A DNA stretch of 64,000 bases from Prevotella conceptionensis 9403948 (GTDB taxonomy: Bacteria; Bacteroidota; Bacteroidia; Bacteroidales; Bacteroidaceae), in contig NZ_HE999449.1 in the NCBI RefSeq assembly GCF_000312305.1, positions 218,463-282,462 of the forward strand, written 5' to 3'. The position numbers and the translations under genes are program-made. Of this stretch, positions 56,067 through 64,000 are shown piece after piece. The stretch's first letter is position 1. Every line of letters begins with the position of its first letter. Under the pieces are notes generated by a model, which worked only from the letters and a program-made list of their open reading frames with translations, was not told where the DNA came from and did no database searches.

Positions 56067-56990
56067 ATGCTTTGGTTACTCTTAGCCTTTCTTTCTGCCA
56101 GTCTTCTAGGTTTCTACGATGTCTTTAAGAAACTGTCGTTGAAAGGTAACGCCATTATCCCCGTGTTGTTTCTCAACACCTTTTTTTCGTCGCTCATCTT
56201 CATTCCATTCATCCTCGGCAGTCGTTTCGGTTGGCTTTCACCAGCCAGCATGTTCTACGTGTCGGCCACCAACTTGTCTACACATGGTTACATTTTCTTC
56301 AAAAGCATGCTAGTGCTGTCTTCGTGGATATTTGGATACGTGGGTATGAAACATCTTCCGCTAACAATCGTTGGCCCGATAAATGCCACACGTCCCATAC
56401 TGGTACTCGTTGGGGCGATGCTTGTTTATGGCGAACAACTCAACCTGCTGCAATGGTTGGGCGTTGCACTGGCCATTTGTTCCTTTTTCCTTTTAAGCAG
56501 GAGTGGAAAAAGAGAAGGTATCGACTTCAAACACAACAAGTGGATATACGCCATCGCACTTGCCGCCATACTAGGTGCATGCAGCGGACTATACGATAAA
56601 TACTTGATGACCCCAACTGCACAGGGCGGATTGGGGCTAGACAAGATGGTTGTGCAAAGCTGGTACAACCTATACCAATGCGGTATGATGGGCATTGTGT
56701 TGCTCGTTCTATGGTATCCCAAGCGCAAAACAACCCAACCCTTTCAGTGGAGGTGGGCCATCATGCTGATAAGCCTATTTCTCTGCGCAGCCGACTTTGC
56801 CTACTACTATGCCCTAAGCCAGCCACAAGCCATGATTTCCATCGTATCGATGGTAAGAAGAGGCAGCGTTTTGGTATCGTTTATGTTTGGCGCACTTGTC
56901 TTTCAAGAGAAAAATCTCAAACGCAAAGCATTCGATTTGTTCCTTGTTCTCTTAGGCATGCTTTGCCTGTACTTCGGTTCAAAAGCTTAG
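56067..56990 (+). CDS. EamA-family (DMT) membrane transporter
   Basis: 307 residues with ten predicted membrane helices arranged as two EamA halves (about 3-143 and 165-305), the layout of drug/metabolite transporters. Motif-like stretches are MLWLLLAFLSASLLGFYDVFKK at the start, PLTIVGPINATRPILVLVG near 100 and SMVRRGSVLVSFMFGALVFQEK near 270, which resemble the end-of-half EamA signature. Substrate unknown. It is transcribed alone. The gap that follows (56991-57091) holds nothing recognisable. Confidence 0.88.
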   Translation: MLWLLLAFLSASLLGFYDVFKKLSLKGNAIIPVLFLNTFFSSLIFIPFILGSRFGWLSPASMFYVSATNLSTHGYIFFKSMLVLSSWIFGYVGMKHLPLTIVGPINATRPILVLVGAMLVYGEQLNLLQWLGVALAICSFFLLSRSGKREGIDFKHNKWIYAIALAAILGACSGLYDKYLMTPTAQGGLGLDKMVVQSWYNLYQCGMMGIVLLVLWYPKRKTTQPFQWRWAIMLISLFLCAADFAYYYALSQPQAMISIVSMVRRGSVLVSFMFGALVFQEKNLKRKAFDLFLVLLGMLCLYFGSKA

Positions 56991-57091
56991 TCGGTTGTCA
57001 AGTTGGTTTCCATGCTACACGTAAGAGAAAGCAAAATAAACCATTGAAAAAGCCAAAATTAAGCAGACAACAAGAAAAAACGCCGTTAACA

Positions 57092-57123
57092 TTTGGTATA
57101 TCCAAATAAAATCTATACCTTTG
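57092..57123 (+). promoter_or_regulatory. Promoter of tRNA-His
   Basis: TTTG (57092-57095), 20 bp, TACCTTTG (57116-57123), about 30 bp before the tRNA. Confidence 0.8.
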
Positions 57124-57153
57124 CAATCGATTTCAGAAATGAGGTCAAACATG

Positions 57154-57227
57154 GTGGCTATAGTTCAGCAGGTTAGAGCGTCAGATTGTGGTTCTGAATG
57201 TCGTCGGTTCGAATCCGACTAGCCACC
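57154..57227 (+). tRNA. tRNA-His (GTG anticodon)
   Basis: Cloverleaf by eye: acceptor GTGGCTA pairs with TAGCCAC; anticodon stem TCAGA / TCTGA around loop TTGTGGT gives the GTG anticodon; T arm GTCGG TTCGAAT CCGAC is intact. A G at 57153 can act as the G-1 that pairs with C73, a tRNA-His identity element. The 3' CCA is not encoded. Confidence 0.95.
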
Positions 57228-57240
57228 CCTCAACAAACAC

Positions 57241-57276
57241 AACGTTCCTTTCAAATACTGAAAGGAACGTTTTTTT
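57241..57276 (+). terminator. Rho-independent terminator of tRNA-His
   Basis: AACGTTCCTTTC (57241-57252) pairs perfectly with GAAAGGAACGTT (57260-57271) with a 7-nt loop, then a run of six T (57271-57276). Confidence 0.9.
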
Positions 57277-57533
57277 ATATCCCTTCCGCCGCACCATCCT
57301 GTGCCACATTGGCCCAGCAAAATATATAATAAAGGTGACTTGGCAAAAGTTATTCAATGTATTTTCCACAAGCAGAAACTGGTTGCCAATGGCAAATTAC
57401 TTCTGCATTTCCATGATACACTCCCGTTGTCCGCAAGTTGCATGCCTGCAACCCTTCGCGCCTAGCAGTAGCAAAACGTACACGCTTACCATGCCAATGC
57501 CCATGCGCACGTATGCGACATAACCATCTTTGT

Positions 57534-58153
57534 CTAGTTTTCAGTAGAAATTTTAACATTATGAGTGCCCTTTCTGTCCACCAATCGCTCACCTTGCCGC
57601 AAAAAATCGATTCTCGCGAAGGTTTGCTTTGATGCAAAAGGGGGGGAGTTGTAAATGCAGGCAAAATGAATTTTTATTTAAAAACACCGCCATTAGCACC
57701 TAATTTCGGGCTATTTGCCGCAAAATGAAGTGCATTTTGGTGCAAAACGCGGTGCAATTTGCCGCTAAACGCAGTGCGTTTTGGTGCTAAATGCAATGCG
57801 TTTTGATGCTAAATGCAAGGTATTTTGGTGCAAAATGCAGTGCAAAATGCTGCTAAATGTGAGTCGAAAAGCATAAATATCCACTGCTATTGTATAAACA
57901 AAATCTTTCAGAAACGTTAAAAACATGGCTGAAAAGGGTAAAATAGCTGTTAAAAAGCAGGTTTTTGGGGGTTAAAAGTGAGTAATTGGGCTCGAGAAAT
58001 TACGAGCCGTCAGCCAAACTAGAAAGGCAAAATGGTGCTAAATGCAGGTTTATTGCTTGAAAACGGACAAAACAAAAGGCGTAAAAAGCTAGAAACAGTG
58101 GCTTTTTACCCATTTTATAACCTGATTTTTCGCTAGAACGGAGTGAAAATTAG
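57534..58153 (+). repeat. 620-bp dispersed non-coding element, copy 4
   Basis: Ends CTAGTTTTCAGT (57534-57545) and AGTGAAAATTAG (58142-58153), a clear inverted pair. The invariant 26-bp block is at 57598-57623 (offset 64), seven 22-bp units at 57716-57869 (offset 182) and TTTTTCGCTAGAAC near 58126-58138. It lies in the gap between the tRNA-His terminator and the barrel gene. The 257 bp before it (57277-57533) show only short similarity to the flank of copy 3. Confidence 0.9.
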
Positions 58154-58189
58154 CACGAGCTTGTAAAAATAAAAGCAATCATTTTAAAG

Positions 58190-58300
58190 TTTGGAGTTAG
58201 TGATTTTTTGAGTTGACGAGTTAGTGAGTTGGTAGGTTCTTGAGTTAGTAGGTTGATGAATTTGTAAGTTGATGTGCTTACGATCTGGTGGGTTGACGAG
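58190..58300 (+). repeat. Octamer repeat tract after element copy 4
   Basis: Units such as GAGTTAGT, GAGTTGAC, GAGTTGGT and AAGTTGAT with an 8-bp period, starting about 37 bp after element copy 4. Confidence 0.75.
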
Positions 58301-58380
58301 TTTGTTTGCTGATGCGTTGGTGTATTCTGAAATTGATTGTCTTTCGTAAGTCTACAAGCCAGCGAGCTAATTCCATCCCA

Positions 58381-58480
58381 CGCGCCATTTATGAGAGGAG
58401 AGTATATTTTGCGCTGACTTCACAAAAAAACAGCTCCGCTCAAGTTGTTGAAACATCAAAAGCCAAGTGGACTTCAATTC
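58381..58480 (+). repeat. Weakly similar remnant shared with 10.0 kb and 46.7 kb
   Basis: Short blocks (TATGAGAGGAGAGTATATTTTG, then CACAAAAAAACAG and GAAACATCAAAAGCCAAGT in order) can be aligned with 46681-46800, with many differences. The rest of the gap to 58832 contains no gene I can support. Confidence 0.35.
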
Positions 58481-58832
58481 TTTTCCTAAAAGTAGTCTTC
58501 CATCTTGCGACATTCACCTACACAATTTGCAGCGAACAGCATAGCTTTGGGCGATGAATAGCAGTGAGCCTTGCAGCAAATTGCACACCATTTTGCGTGA
58601 GTTGCGCTTTAACACAGCATCAAATGGGGCAGTCATCGGTTAGGTACAAAATTGCGTTTTGTATCAAAGCCAACCACAACGATAATTATTTTTTGTGGTT
58701 AGTAGGAGATTGGGGGATTAGGAGGGTGCTCTTCATGCTAAAATGTCTGTTGAAAAGAATACAAAAGCGAACAAAAAATAAGTTCACAACTTCTGTTTTG
58801 CCGAACTAGGAAAGGGCTCACAAGCCCATCAA

Positions 58833-61400
58833 CTAAAAATAAACCTTTACCCCAACAAGCAAAGTTCGGCCGCGCAGCGCATACTGGTTGAAGGTGCTAC
58901 TTAGGTTGTTATATGTGGTGTTGTTATAATATCGTTGGTTCAGCATGTTGTTTATGTGCAGCGTAAAGTCGGTTTTGCGATACTTATACAAACAATTAAA
59001 GTCGGCAAACACCGTGTGTTTCCTTGTGCCATCGTTGAAATAATTGGCGTAGTATTCCGTCGAAAACGAGAAATTCAAGGCATCCGTCGGCATCAACGTC
59101 AGCTCCAACTCTTGCGTAAACAACTTCGTACGAGTCTTCATGGCACTAATTTCAAGCGAATTAACGTTATATTGCGCCCTATAAGCCACGTCTAGCCACG
59201 CCCAAACGTTGCTATTGAGGCTAACCGACGTTTGCAGCGAGCCCGACTTAAACTCGGTATTGATGCCGTTTTGGTACATACTGTTGGCGTTTTGGGATAA
59301 TACGCACTGCGTGTTGAACGTTCCTTTAAGCCATTCCAGGCGTTTGCTCACTGTGGCTATCGCCATTATTCCGTGCGAGTGGTTATCGTTTTCCACCGTA
59401 GAATAATACACCATGCCGCGCCTGTCCACCTGCTTAGTGCGCGATATGTTGTTGTGGTGCGTGTTAAAGGCTACACTGGCGCGCACGAAAAGCATGTGCA
59501 TGTAGTTGGCGTACGATACAAAGGCCATCTCTTGCCAACTGTGCGACCCGTAAAAGTTGATGGGCGACATCTGAAACGTGCGATAATCTACCAGCATCGG
59601 CATGGCGTGACTATCGTTAACTGATGGTTCTTTGCTGTTCATCGACACGCTAGCCCCTAGTTTCCAACGCGAGTTCAGCTCCCAACTAAGGCTAAGGATG
59701 GGCGAAAAAAACAGCTTATTGGCCACTGCCGTGCCAAAATAACGGCATGCGCTGAGGGGTATTTTCAGCGTTCCGCGCAGTCCTCGGTGCTTGTAAGTGA
59801 TGGTTGGCGTAGCAATGAAGGCCATGAAATGGATATTGGCATTTTCGTAGAAAGCCGTGTCGTAGGGCACTGTGCGATAGTTGCTTTCCATATTCATGGC
59901 TTGTATGCGCCCCTCCGCGTCCATTTCTAATGCCCAACGGCGGGTGTTGAAAGTGAAGTTTAGCTTAGTGGACGAAAGGAATTGGTGCCGTGTAACATCT
60001 TGTTGGCGCGTGCTATCAGCAACAACGATGAGCTGTTCGGGCACATAACGGTATAAGTTCACCGATGTAAACTTGATGTGATGCTTGCCAACAGCCCTTA
60101 TCCACTGCAACTGGTTTTCGATGGCGTGCAGGTCCGACCGCGTTTCCGACTGGTTGTTGTCGTCGCCTTGCGTAATGGTGCGATTGCGTTGCCATGCAGA
60201 ACTGTACTTAATCTCGTTGGAAAAGAAACTCCGCTCCCTGTCGCTCTTAAACATTACAGCGGCCGACAGTTCTCTGCTGTTCAGTATGCCGCATTCAGCA
60301 GTGGCACGCGTTAGCGTGGTATCGGCGAGGAAATACGATAGGCCGTGTTGCCTTTTCGACGTGTTTCGTTCGTCAGAATAATAAAGTTTTGTTCGCACGA
60401 TGGCACTCTCCGAAACCTTTTGTACATTCCCAACGTTGGCGATGTGGGTGCGCCCAAAGCGTGTTCGGCTCTTGTCTAATGCGCTAGGTCTGCCCAGCTC
60501 TGTGTTCATAAAGGAGTTGGGGCTGCTCGTCGACATTTGTTTCAACAACTCGTCTATCGTGAGAACCTTATTTTCGCTCATGATGTCCTTGCCAGTATTG
60601 TTGCTTTTGGCCGTTAGCGATGTTTGGTTAACGGCCGACAGGCGCGCGCCAAAGCCCTCCACCTCCCACAGTTTTGGAACACCTGACGCCGCCCTTACGT
60701 TTCCGCTCCATCTACCCTTAGCCTTATCTTTTAAGGCAAGGTTAAGTGCGGTGAGCCCCTCGGCCTTGCTCTTTCGCATGGTTTTCTTCGACTGAAAGTT
60801 CTCCACAACATCTACACGCGAAATAACATCGTGAGAAATGTTGCGCGTGGCGATGTTATATTGGCCGTCAAACAAGTCGACACCCTCGATGAGAAATTGG
60901 TCTATCGCTTTTCCGTTATACGAAACCGTTCCCTCCTTACTTACGCTTATGCCCGGCAAGTTGCGCAGCACGTCGCCGATGGTGCGGTCTTTTTGTGTGG
61001 CGAAGGCCGAAACCAAATAGCTTGTCGTGTCGTTGCGGTGTGTTATTCTGTTGGGTTTCACATACACATCTTTTATCTCGAAGGCCTTGGGTTGCATCTC
61101 CACGCGATAGAATGCTTGGTTGGTAAGGGGGCATTGTGCCGATTTGTGGGTCATGCTGCTTACCACCAGCGTTGCGCTGGCCGCCTTTTCGCGCCTTACC
61201 ATAAGGCTAAACTCGCCTTTGGCAGAAGTCTGCGTGTTATAAAGGATGATGTTATTGGCGTTGCGAATGGTTACGACGGCTCCCCTAACGGGCGTTTCGC
61301 TACCCGTTTCCACTACCAATCCGCGCACAACGCTTTCCTGTCCAAGGGCTGGCAAGGTAAAGAGGAGTACAAGAAACATCAGGAAAGGCCAAGGTTTCAT
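58833..61400 (-). CDS. Outer-membrane barrel protein with carboxypeptidase-like regulatory and plug domains
   Basis: 855 residues from the ATG at 61400, which gives a signal peptide MKPWPFLMFLVLLFTLPALGQ; the longer frame to 61508 overlaps the upstream gene. A carboxypeptidase D regulatory-like (Ig-like) domain (about 22-105) begins VVRGLVVETGSETPVRGAVV. Then a TonB-receptor-like plug (about 110-210) has RTIGDVLRNLPGISVSKEGTVSYNG, and a long aromatic strand-rich barrel ends in VKVYF. The architecture is that of TonB-dependent receptor relatives found beside GLPGLI genes. I see no clear TonB box. Ligand unknown. It is the last gene of the peptide-GLPGLI run. Confidence 0.9.
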   Translation of the reverse strand: MKPWPFLMFLVLLFTLPALGQESVVRGLVVETGSETPVRGAVVTIRNANNIILYNTQTSAKGEFSLMVRREKAASATLVVSSMTHKSAQCPLTNQAFYRVEMQPKAFEIKDVYVKPNRITHRNDTTSYLVSAFATQKDRTIGDVLRNLPGISVSKEGTVSYNGKAIDQFLIEGVDLFDGQYNIATRNISHDVISRVDVVENFQSKKTMRKSKAEGLTALNLALKDKAKGRWSGNVRAASGVPKLWEVEGFGARLSAVNQTSLTAKSNNTGKDIMSENKVLTIDELLKQMSTSSPNSFMNTELGRPSALDKSRTRFGRTHIANVGNVQKVSESAIVRTKLYYSDERNTSKRQHGLSYFLADTTLTRATAECGILNSRELSAAVMFKSDRERSFFSNEIKYSSAWQRNRTITQGDDNNQSETRSDLHAIENQLQWIRAVGKHHIKFTSVNLYRYVPEQLIVVADSTRQQDVTRHQFLSSTKLNFTFNTRRWALEMDAEGRIQAMNMESNYRTVPYDTAFYENANIHFMAFIATPTITYKHRGLRGTLKIPLSACRYFGTAVANKLFFSPILSLSWELNSRWKLGASVSMNSKEPSVNDSHAMPMLVDYRTFQMSPINFYGSHSWQEMAFVSYANYMHMLFVRASVAFNTHHNNISRTKQVDRRGMVYYSTVENDNHSHGIMAIATVSKRLEWLKGTFNTQCVLSQNANSMYQNGINTEFKSGSLQTSVSLNSNVWAWLDVAYRAQYNVNSLEISAMKTRTKLFTQELELTLMPTDALNFSFSTEYYANYFNDGTRKHTVFADFNCLYKYRKTDFTLHINNMLNQRYYNNTTYNNLSSTFNQYALRGRTLLVGVKVYF

Positions 61401-61470
61401 GATGAAATTGAACTGTGGTTTGTGGAATTTTACGCTTTTGTAATGTTGGTTTGCGCATAGATCATTTCTC

Positions 61471-62277
61471 TTATTTGGGGAGCGATTCCACGCGTTCCAT
61501 TGTTGCATACGAGCGACGTTTTGGAGGTTTTGTCGTGCTTACAACCTTTATTCCCAGTTTAGCATTCAGTACGTCTAAATAGGCACTTGGATCATCAATG
61601 GCCAACTGCTTTAAACGTAGATATTCCTTTTTAGTGGTTTTTGTGACGTCTCGATTGGGTATTTCTATTTTTCCTGAGCAGGGTCGCATGCCTAAGAACT
61701 GAAATTCGTAATGGTGTTTGGTGTCGTACACTTCAAGTATCAGTCCTGGCAATCCATAAAACTTCCACGGACCATCGCTAATGGGGATGTCTGGTGCAAA
61801 CCATGCCTCATAAGTACGCCCACCAAATGTACATACCGCTTTTTGGCAAGCATAGTTATCAATTGTTTTCTGCTCTTCCGTGATGTTCCAACTGAAATGT
61901 GGTAAGCTTTCTGTGTATCTGCTGTTAGTTGGAAGTGATTCAACAAATTCAAGTTCTTTTTTACCAAAGTCTTCTAAAACATAGTAGTATACCGAAACCT
62001 TGCCGTATCTAGCCTTAATGCTGTCGTTAATGGCTTTCCTTTCTTCGGGGCCGCTTGCTTCAAGCAGCATAGAGTCTTTTTCAAAGTTTGACTGCGAATA
62101 GAATAGCGATTTGGTTTCATTCCGCCGGAGTACCATCATGGCGTTGCTGCTACGCTTTGTGACGGTGTCTACTTGATAAATCAACCGATATATACATTCC
62201 AATGTGGCTTTGTTGTCGGCTGCATTCCCATGTAGGGCACAGGTAAGAAACAACATTATACTGACTATTGTTTTCAT
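61471..62277 (-). CDS. GLPGLI family protein 2
   Basis: 268 residues with a signal peptide (MKTIVSIMLFLTCALHGNAA). The namesake motif is in PWKFYGLPGLILEVYD (about 185-200), preceded by a Trp-Phe-ALD-like stretch (YEAWFAPDIPISDG) and followed by beta-rich sequence. GLPGLI proteins are a Bacteroidetes family of unknown role, usually beside outer-membrane barrel proteins, as here. It is 8 bp downstream of a paralogue of the same length and 70 bp upstream of the barrel gene. The basic C-terminal region (TTKPPKRRSYATMERVESLPK) is atypical. Confidence 0.92.
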   Translation of the reverse strand: MKTIVSIMLFLTCALHGNAADNKATLECIYRLIYQVDTVTKRSSNAMMVLRRNETKSLFYSQSNFEKDSMLLEASGPEERKAINDSIKARYGKVSVYYYVLEDFGKKELEFVESLPTNSRYTESLPHFSWNITEEQKTIDNYACQKAVCTFGGRTYEAWFAPDIPISDGPWKFYGLPGLILEVYDTKHHYEFQFLGMRPCSGKIEIPNRDVTKTTKKEYLRLKQLAIDDPSAYLDVLNAKLGIKVVSTTKPPKRRSYATMERVESLPK

Positions 62278-62285
62278 AAGTTTCC

Positions 62286-63104
62286 TTATTCTAATATTTC
62301 CATAGGCTGGTGCCTATTGTTGTTTTTAATTTCTTGTACCAATTGACTGTCAGGTGCACCAAAACTAATTCTTGTAAGAGAACGAGTGGCATAATATGCT
62401 ATGGGGTCACTCTGATATGTGGCATATTCTTTAAGAAACTTCTCCTTAGTGGTTTTGAAAGTGCGGCTAGGAAAGAGCGCAACGTCTCCGTTGCAGGGCT
62501 GCATATCGATAAAGGTGAAGGTGTATTGGCGATGTGTGTCGTAAACAGACATTACAAGGCCAGGCAAGCCATAGAATTTCCATGGCCCTAAGCACGCGGT
62601 GATGTCTGTGGCAAACCACGCCTCGTAGGTTCGCCCCATGTATTTGCCCACGGCTTTTGTGCATTTGTGGCCAGCAATGTTTTTGTGTTCGGGCAGAATT
62701 TGCCAGTTGAAGGTTGGCAAACTGTCTGTGTAGCGGAAAGCGTTTAGTCCAATCTTGTCCTTATAGGTATAAGTTCTTAGTTTCAGGTCGGTCAAGACGT
62801 AATAGGACATGCCAGCCTTGTTTGCACGCTGTTTCTTTTTCAATGTCAAACTTCCTTCTTTCAGCCAGCTTTCTTTGTCGTTATATCTTAGCGAGTCGTC
62901 TCTAAACGTTTCTTTGCTGTAAAACATAGCTGTGTTGTCGTTAAAGCGAAGTCGGAAAGTGTCTGTCAATACCTTTCCTTCTATGGTATCTTTAATACAT
63001 GTAACAAGGTAACTAACCTCTGTTGTTGCAGGTGAGGAGCTTTGCGCATGAGTAGAACTTAAACAAAGCGTGAGATGCAGAAATAAAAATGATGTTCTTT
63101 TCAT
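62286..63104 (-). CDS. GLPGLI family protein 1
   Basis: 272 residues with signal peptide (MKRTSFLFLHLTLCLSSTHAQ). GLPGLI motif in PWKFYGLPGLVMSVYD (about 190-205), and YEAWFATDITACLG just before it corresponds to the same block in the paralogue downstream. The two proteins share a gene-wide pattern (SYLVTCIKDT... / YRLIYQVDTV... then DSLPTFNWQILPE / ESLPHFSWNITEE) and look like a tandem duplication. A perfect hairpin lies 16 bp upstream of the start codon. Confidence 0.92.
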   Translation of the reverse strand: MKRTSFLFLHLTLCLSSTHAQSSSPATTEVSYLVTCIKDTIEGKVLTDTFRLRFNDNTAMFYSKETFRDDSLRYNDKESWLKEGSLTLKKKQRANKAGMSYYVLTDLKLRTYTYKDKIGLNAFRYTDSLPTFNWQILPEHKNIAGHKCTKAVGKYMGRTYEAWFATDITACLGPWKFYGLPGLVMSVYDTHRQYTFTFIDMQPCNGDVALFPSRTFKTTKEKFLKEYATYQSDPIAYYATRSLTRISFGAPDSQLVQEIKNNNRHQPMEILE

Positions 63105-63119
63105 TTGTTGTGCAATGTG

Positions 63120-63152
63120 GTTGCCGTTCTGTGTACCACACAGAACGGCAAC
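63120..63152 (-). promoter_or_regulatory. 15-bp perfect hairpin between the peptide gene and GLPGLI 1
   Basis: GTTGCCGTTCTGTGT (63120-63134) and ACACAGAACGGCAAC (63138-63152) form a perfect 15-bp stem with a 3-nt loop. It lies 23 bp after the peptide stop and 15 bp before the GLPGLI ATG, with no T-run on the minus strand. It may act as a leaky terminator, an RNA stabiliser for the peptide message or a translation control element. Confidence 0.75.
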
Positions 63153-63175
63153 TAAACTAAACGTGTCACATTGAT

Positions 63176-63364
63176 TTAATCACCGCAATATACCCAATCG
63201 AGACGTTCAACTTCTTTCTCAATTTGTTCAGCAGTAACGGTATCGCCTATTTCTTCGATCTTTAAAACGTCACCACAAGAAGTGTACACGGTAATGTCTA
63301 CTCTTTTGGCATTAGATGCCAAACAAACTGTTGCGAATAACGCAGTAGCAATAATCTTTCTCAA
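63176..63364 (-). CDS. Small exported peptide with two CGD motifs
   Basis: 62 residues. A signal peptide (MRKIIATALFATVCLASNA, cleavage near residue 19) leaves a mature part of about 43 residues with two cysteines, both followed by Gly-Asp: TSCGDVLKIEE and, at the very C-terminus, WVYCGD. This repeat of C-G-D suggests a disulfide. The remainder is acidic and helical (TAEQIEKEVERLDW). It is preceded by a strong promoter at 63491-63522 and followed by a hairpin and the GLPGLI genes. I know no family for it; a secreted factor or receptor partner for the barrel protein is possible but unproven. Confidence 0.7.
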   Translation of the reverse strand: MRKIIATALFATVCLASNAKRVDITVYTSCGDVLKIEEIGDTVTAEQIEKEVERLDWVYCGD

Positions 63365-63490
63365 TTTTAAATTGTTAGTTGTTTATAATTAGGTTGTTCG
63401 GTACCGCCTTTGGTGAGTGAGGTCTCAAAATGTAAACCCTGTTGCAGTATTACTGATGAATGTAACAGAATGGGGTGTACATCTCAACCG

Positions 63491-63522
63491 CAAATTTAGA
63501 AAATAAATTTATCCTGGCCAAA
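63491..63522 (-). promoter_or_regulatory. Promoter of the peptide-GLPGLI-barrel run
   Basis: Minus-strand TTTGG (63522-63518), 19 bp, TAAATTTG (63498-63491). Predicted leader about 120 nt before the peptide ATG. Confidence 0.8.
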
Positions 63523-63629
63523 TTTTAGTTCTTCTTTTTCTGAAACTATTGTTTTTTTAGTCGAAAGTAAATAGATTTGGAAATATTAAGAAAAACGTAT
63601 CTTTACGCCAGTTCGGGATAAGGATTTGC

Positions 63630-64000
63630 TTAGAATAGCTCCAATTGCCTACTCTTTTCAATACGCACAGGCAGTGCCTCGGGCTTATTCTCGAAGAAAC
63701 AGTATGCTGCCAGTGCCGCACAGAGATTCATAAGGAAGTTATGTACAGAGCGATAGCGTGAATGGACAAGGTCGGCCTTGTTCTTGAGCAATTCGTTGAT
63801 GCATTCTATTATATATCGCTTGCGCAGCATCATCTTGTTCCACAAGGGCATAAGCTTGTTTTTCATGTTCGACTTGAGCCCGTGAACAAGATAGATACCT
63901 TGGTTGAAGAGGTTCTCAAAGAATTCTTGCTTGATGTACCCCTTGTCGGCAAACACTTTGCCGTAGAGCACTTTGGTAAAGACCTTCCACACCATGGAAT
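63630..64000 (-). mobile_element. IS982 family transposase, C-terminal part (runs off the window edge)
   Basis: Minus-strand frame from the window end to a stop at 63630-63632. The visible part reads FADKGYIKQEFFENLFNQGI, MKNKLMPLWNKMMLRKRYII, then ECINELLKNKADLVHSRYRS and ends in QLELF. These blocks match the C-terminal DDE region of IS982 transposases, with the last Glu in RYIIECINE. The ATG at 63995 is internal (another codon precedes it), so the N-terminus lies beyond the edge. The sequence GTTCGGGATAAG near 63612 may be part of the terminal repeat; this is a guess. Insertion lies just upstream of the GLPGLI operon promoter. Confidence 0.8.

Noticed and set aside
57716..57869. Iteron-type replication origin
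   Set aside because: The unit length fits iterons, but four dispersed chromosomal copies with no replication initiator gene nearby make an origin unlikely.
63176..63364. Bacteroidetocin-type bacteriocin
   Set aside because: Those peptides have a double-glycine leader; this one has a normal signal peptide and no Gly-Gly cleavage site, and no immunity or C39 transporter gene is nearby.

Overview
The window is a piece of a Bacteroidales chromosome, most likely Prevotella or a close relative. The evidence is the Bacteroidetes-type ATP synthase gene order (atpD-atpC-small membrane gene-atpB-E-F-H-A), the ileS-DksA-like-lspA-DUF4296 cluster, GLPGLI-family and DUF3078 proteins, a PIF1-like helicase with a C-terminal HTH, and many promoters of the Bacteroidetes form TTTG-(19-20 bp)-TAnnTTTG. 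The genus is an inference from family content, not from a search.

Layout. 1-9.1 kb: F1Fo ATP synthase operon on the minus strand (atpA cut by the window edge), then pfkA and nhaD. 10.2-17.5 kb: M13 peptidase, ABC-F protein, a short HPPK-like protein, a glucosaminidase/LysM protein and a secreted M64 peptidase. 17.9-27 kb: a minus-strand run, ileS, DksA-like regulator, lspA, DUF4296 lipoprotein, a small conserved protein, an M23 peptidase and a C69 dipeptidase. 27.2-32.5 kb: LMW phosphatase, PIF1-like helicase, and a metal-chelate ABC permease with its binding lipoprotein but no ATPase gene. 33.7-38.8 kb: glgB with a membrane protein, YhcH-like protein and MORN-repeat protein. 39-45.3 kb: rfbA, a tyrosine autokinase with a very tyrosine-rich tail, two HAD hydrolases and mltG. 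47.3-57.3 kb: glnS, TPR protein, DedA, trmD, DUF3078 protein, comEC, truA, EamA transporter and tRNA-His. 58.8-64 kb: a small exported peptide, two GLPGLI proteins and an outer-membrane beta-barrel protein in one apparent operon, then the end of an IS982-type transposase.

Most genes are housekeeping: energy, translation, envelope and glycogen. The unusual content lies between genes. Four gene-poor gaps of 1.2-2 kb each hold one copy of a non-coding element of about 620 bp. Each copy has a nearly invariant 26-bp block at the same offset (64 bp from one end), then exactly seven 22-bp units (154 bp), then a conserved tail, followed about 40 bp later by a tract built on an 8-bp GAGTTGRT-like unit. 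The copies differ at many bases but hardly at all in length (619-620 bp between matching landmarks), although stop codons in every frame rule out coding. All four point the same way relative to the 3' end of the gene next to the octamer tract. This is the best candidate here for an undescribed system.

Other notable signals are a likely minus-strand small RNA with a strong promoter and a G-U-compensated hairpin (47.06-47.19 kb), a 15-bp perfect hairpin between the small exported peptide and its GLPGLI neighbours, a nested 58-bp hairpin after the M13 peptidase gene, and a 9-bp CTAGG repeat array at 30.1-30.3 kb. Coordinates were counted by eye, so allow an error of a few bases for non-coding features.
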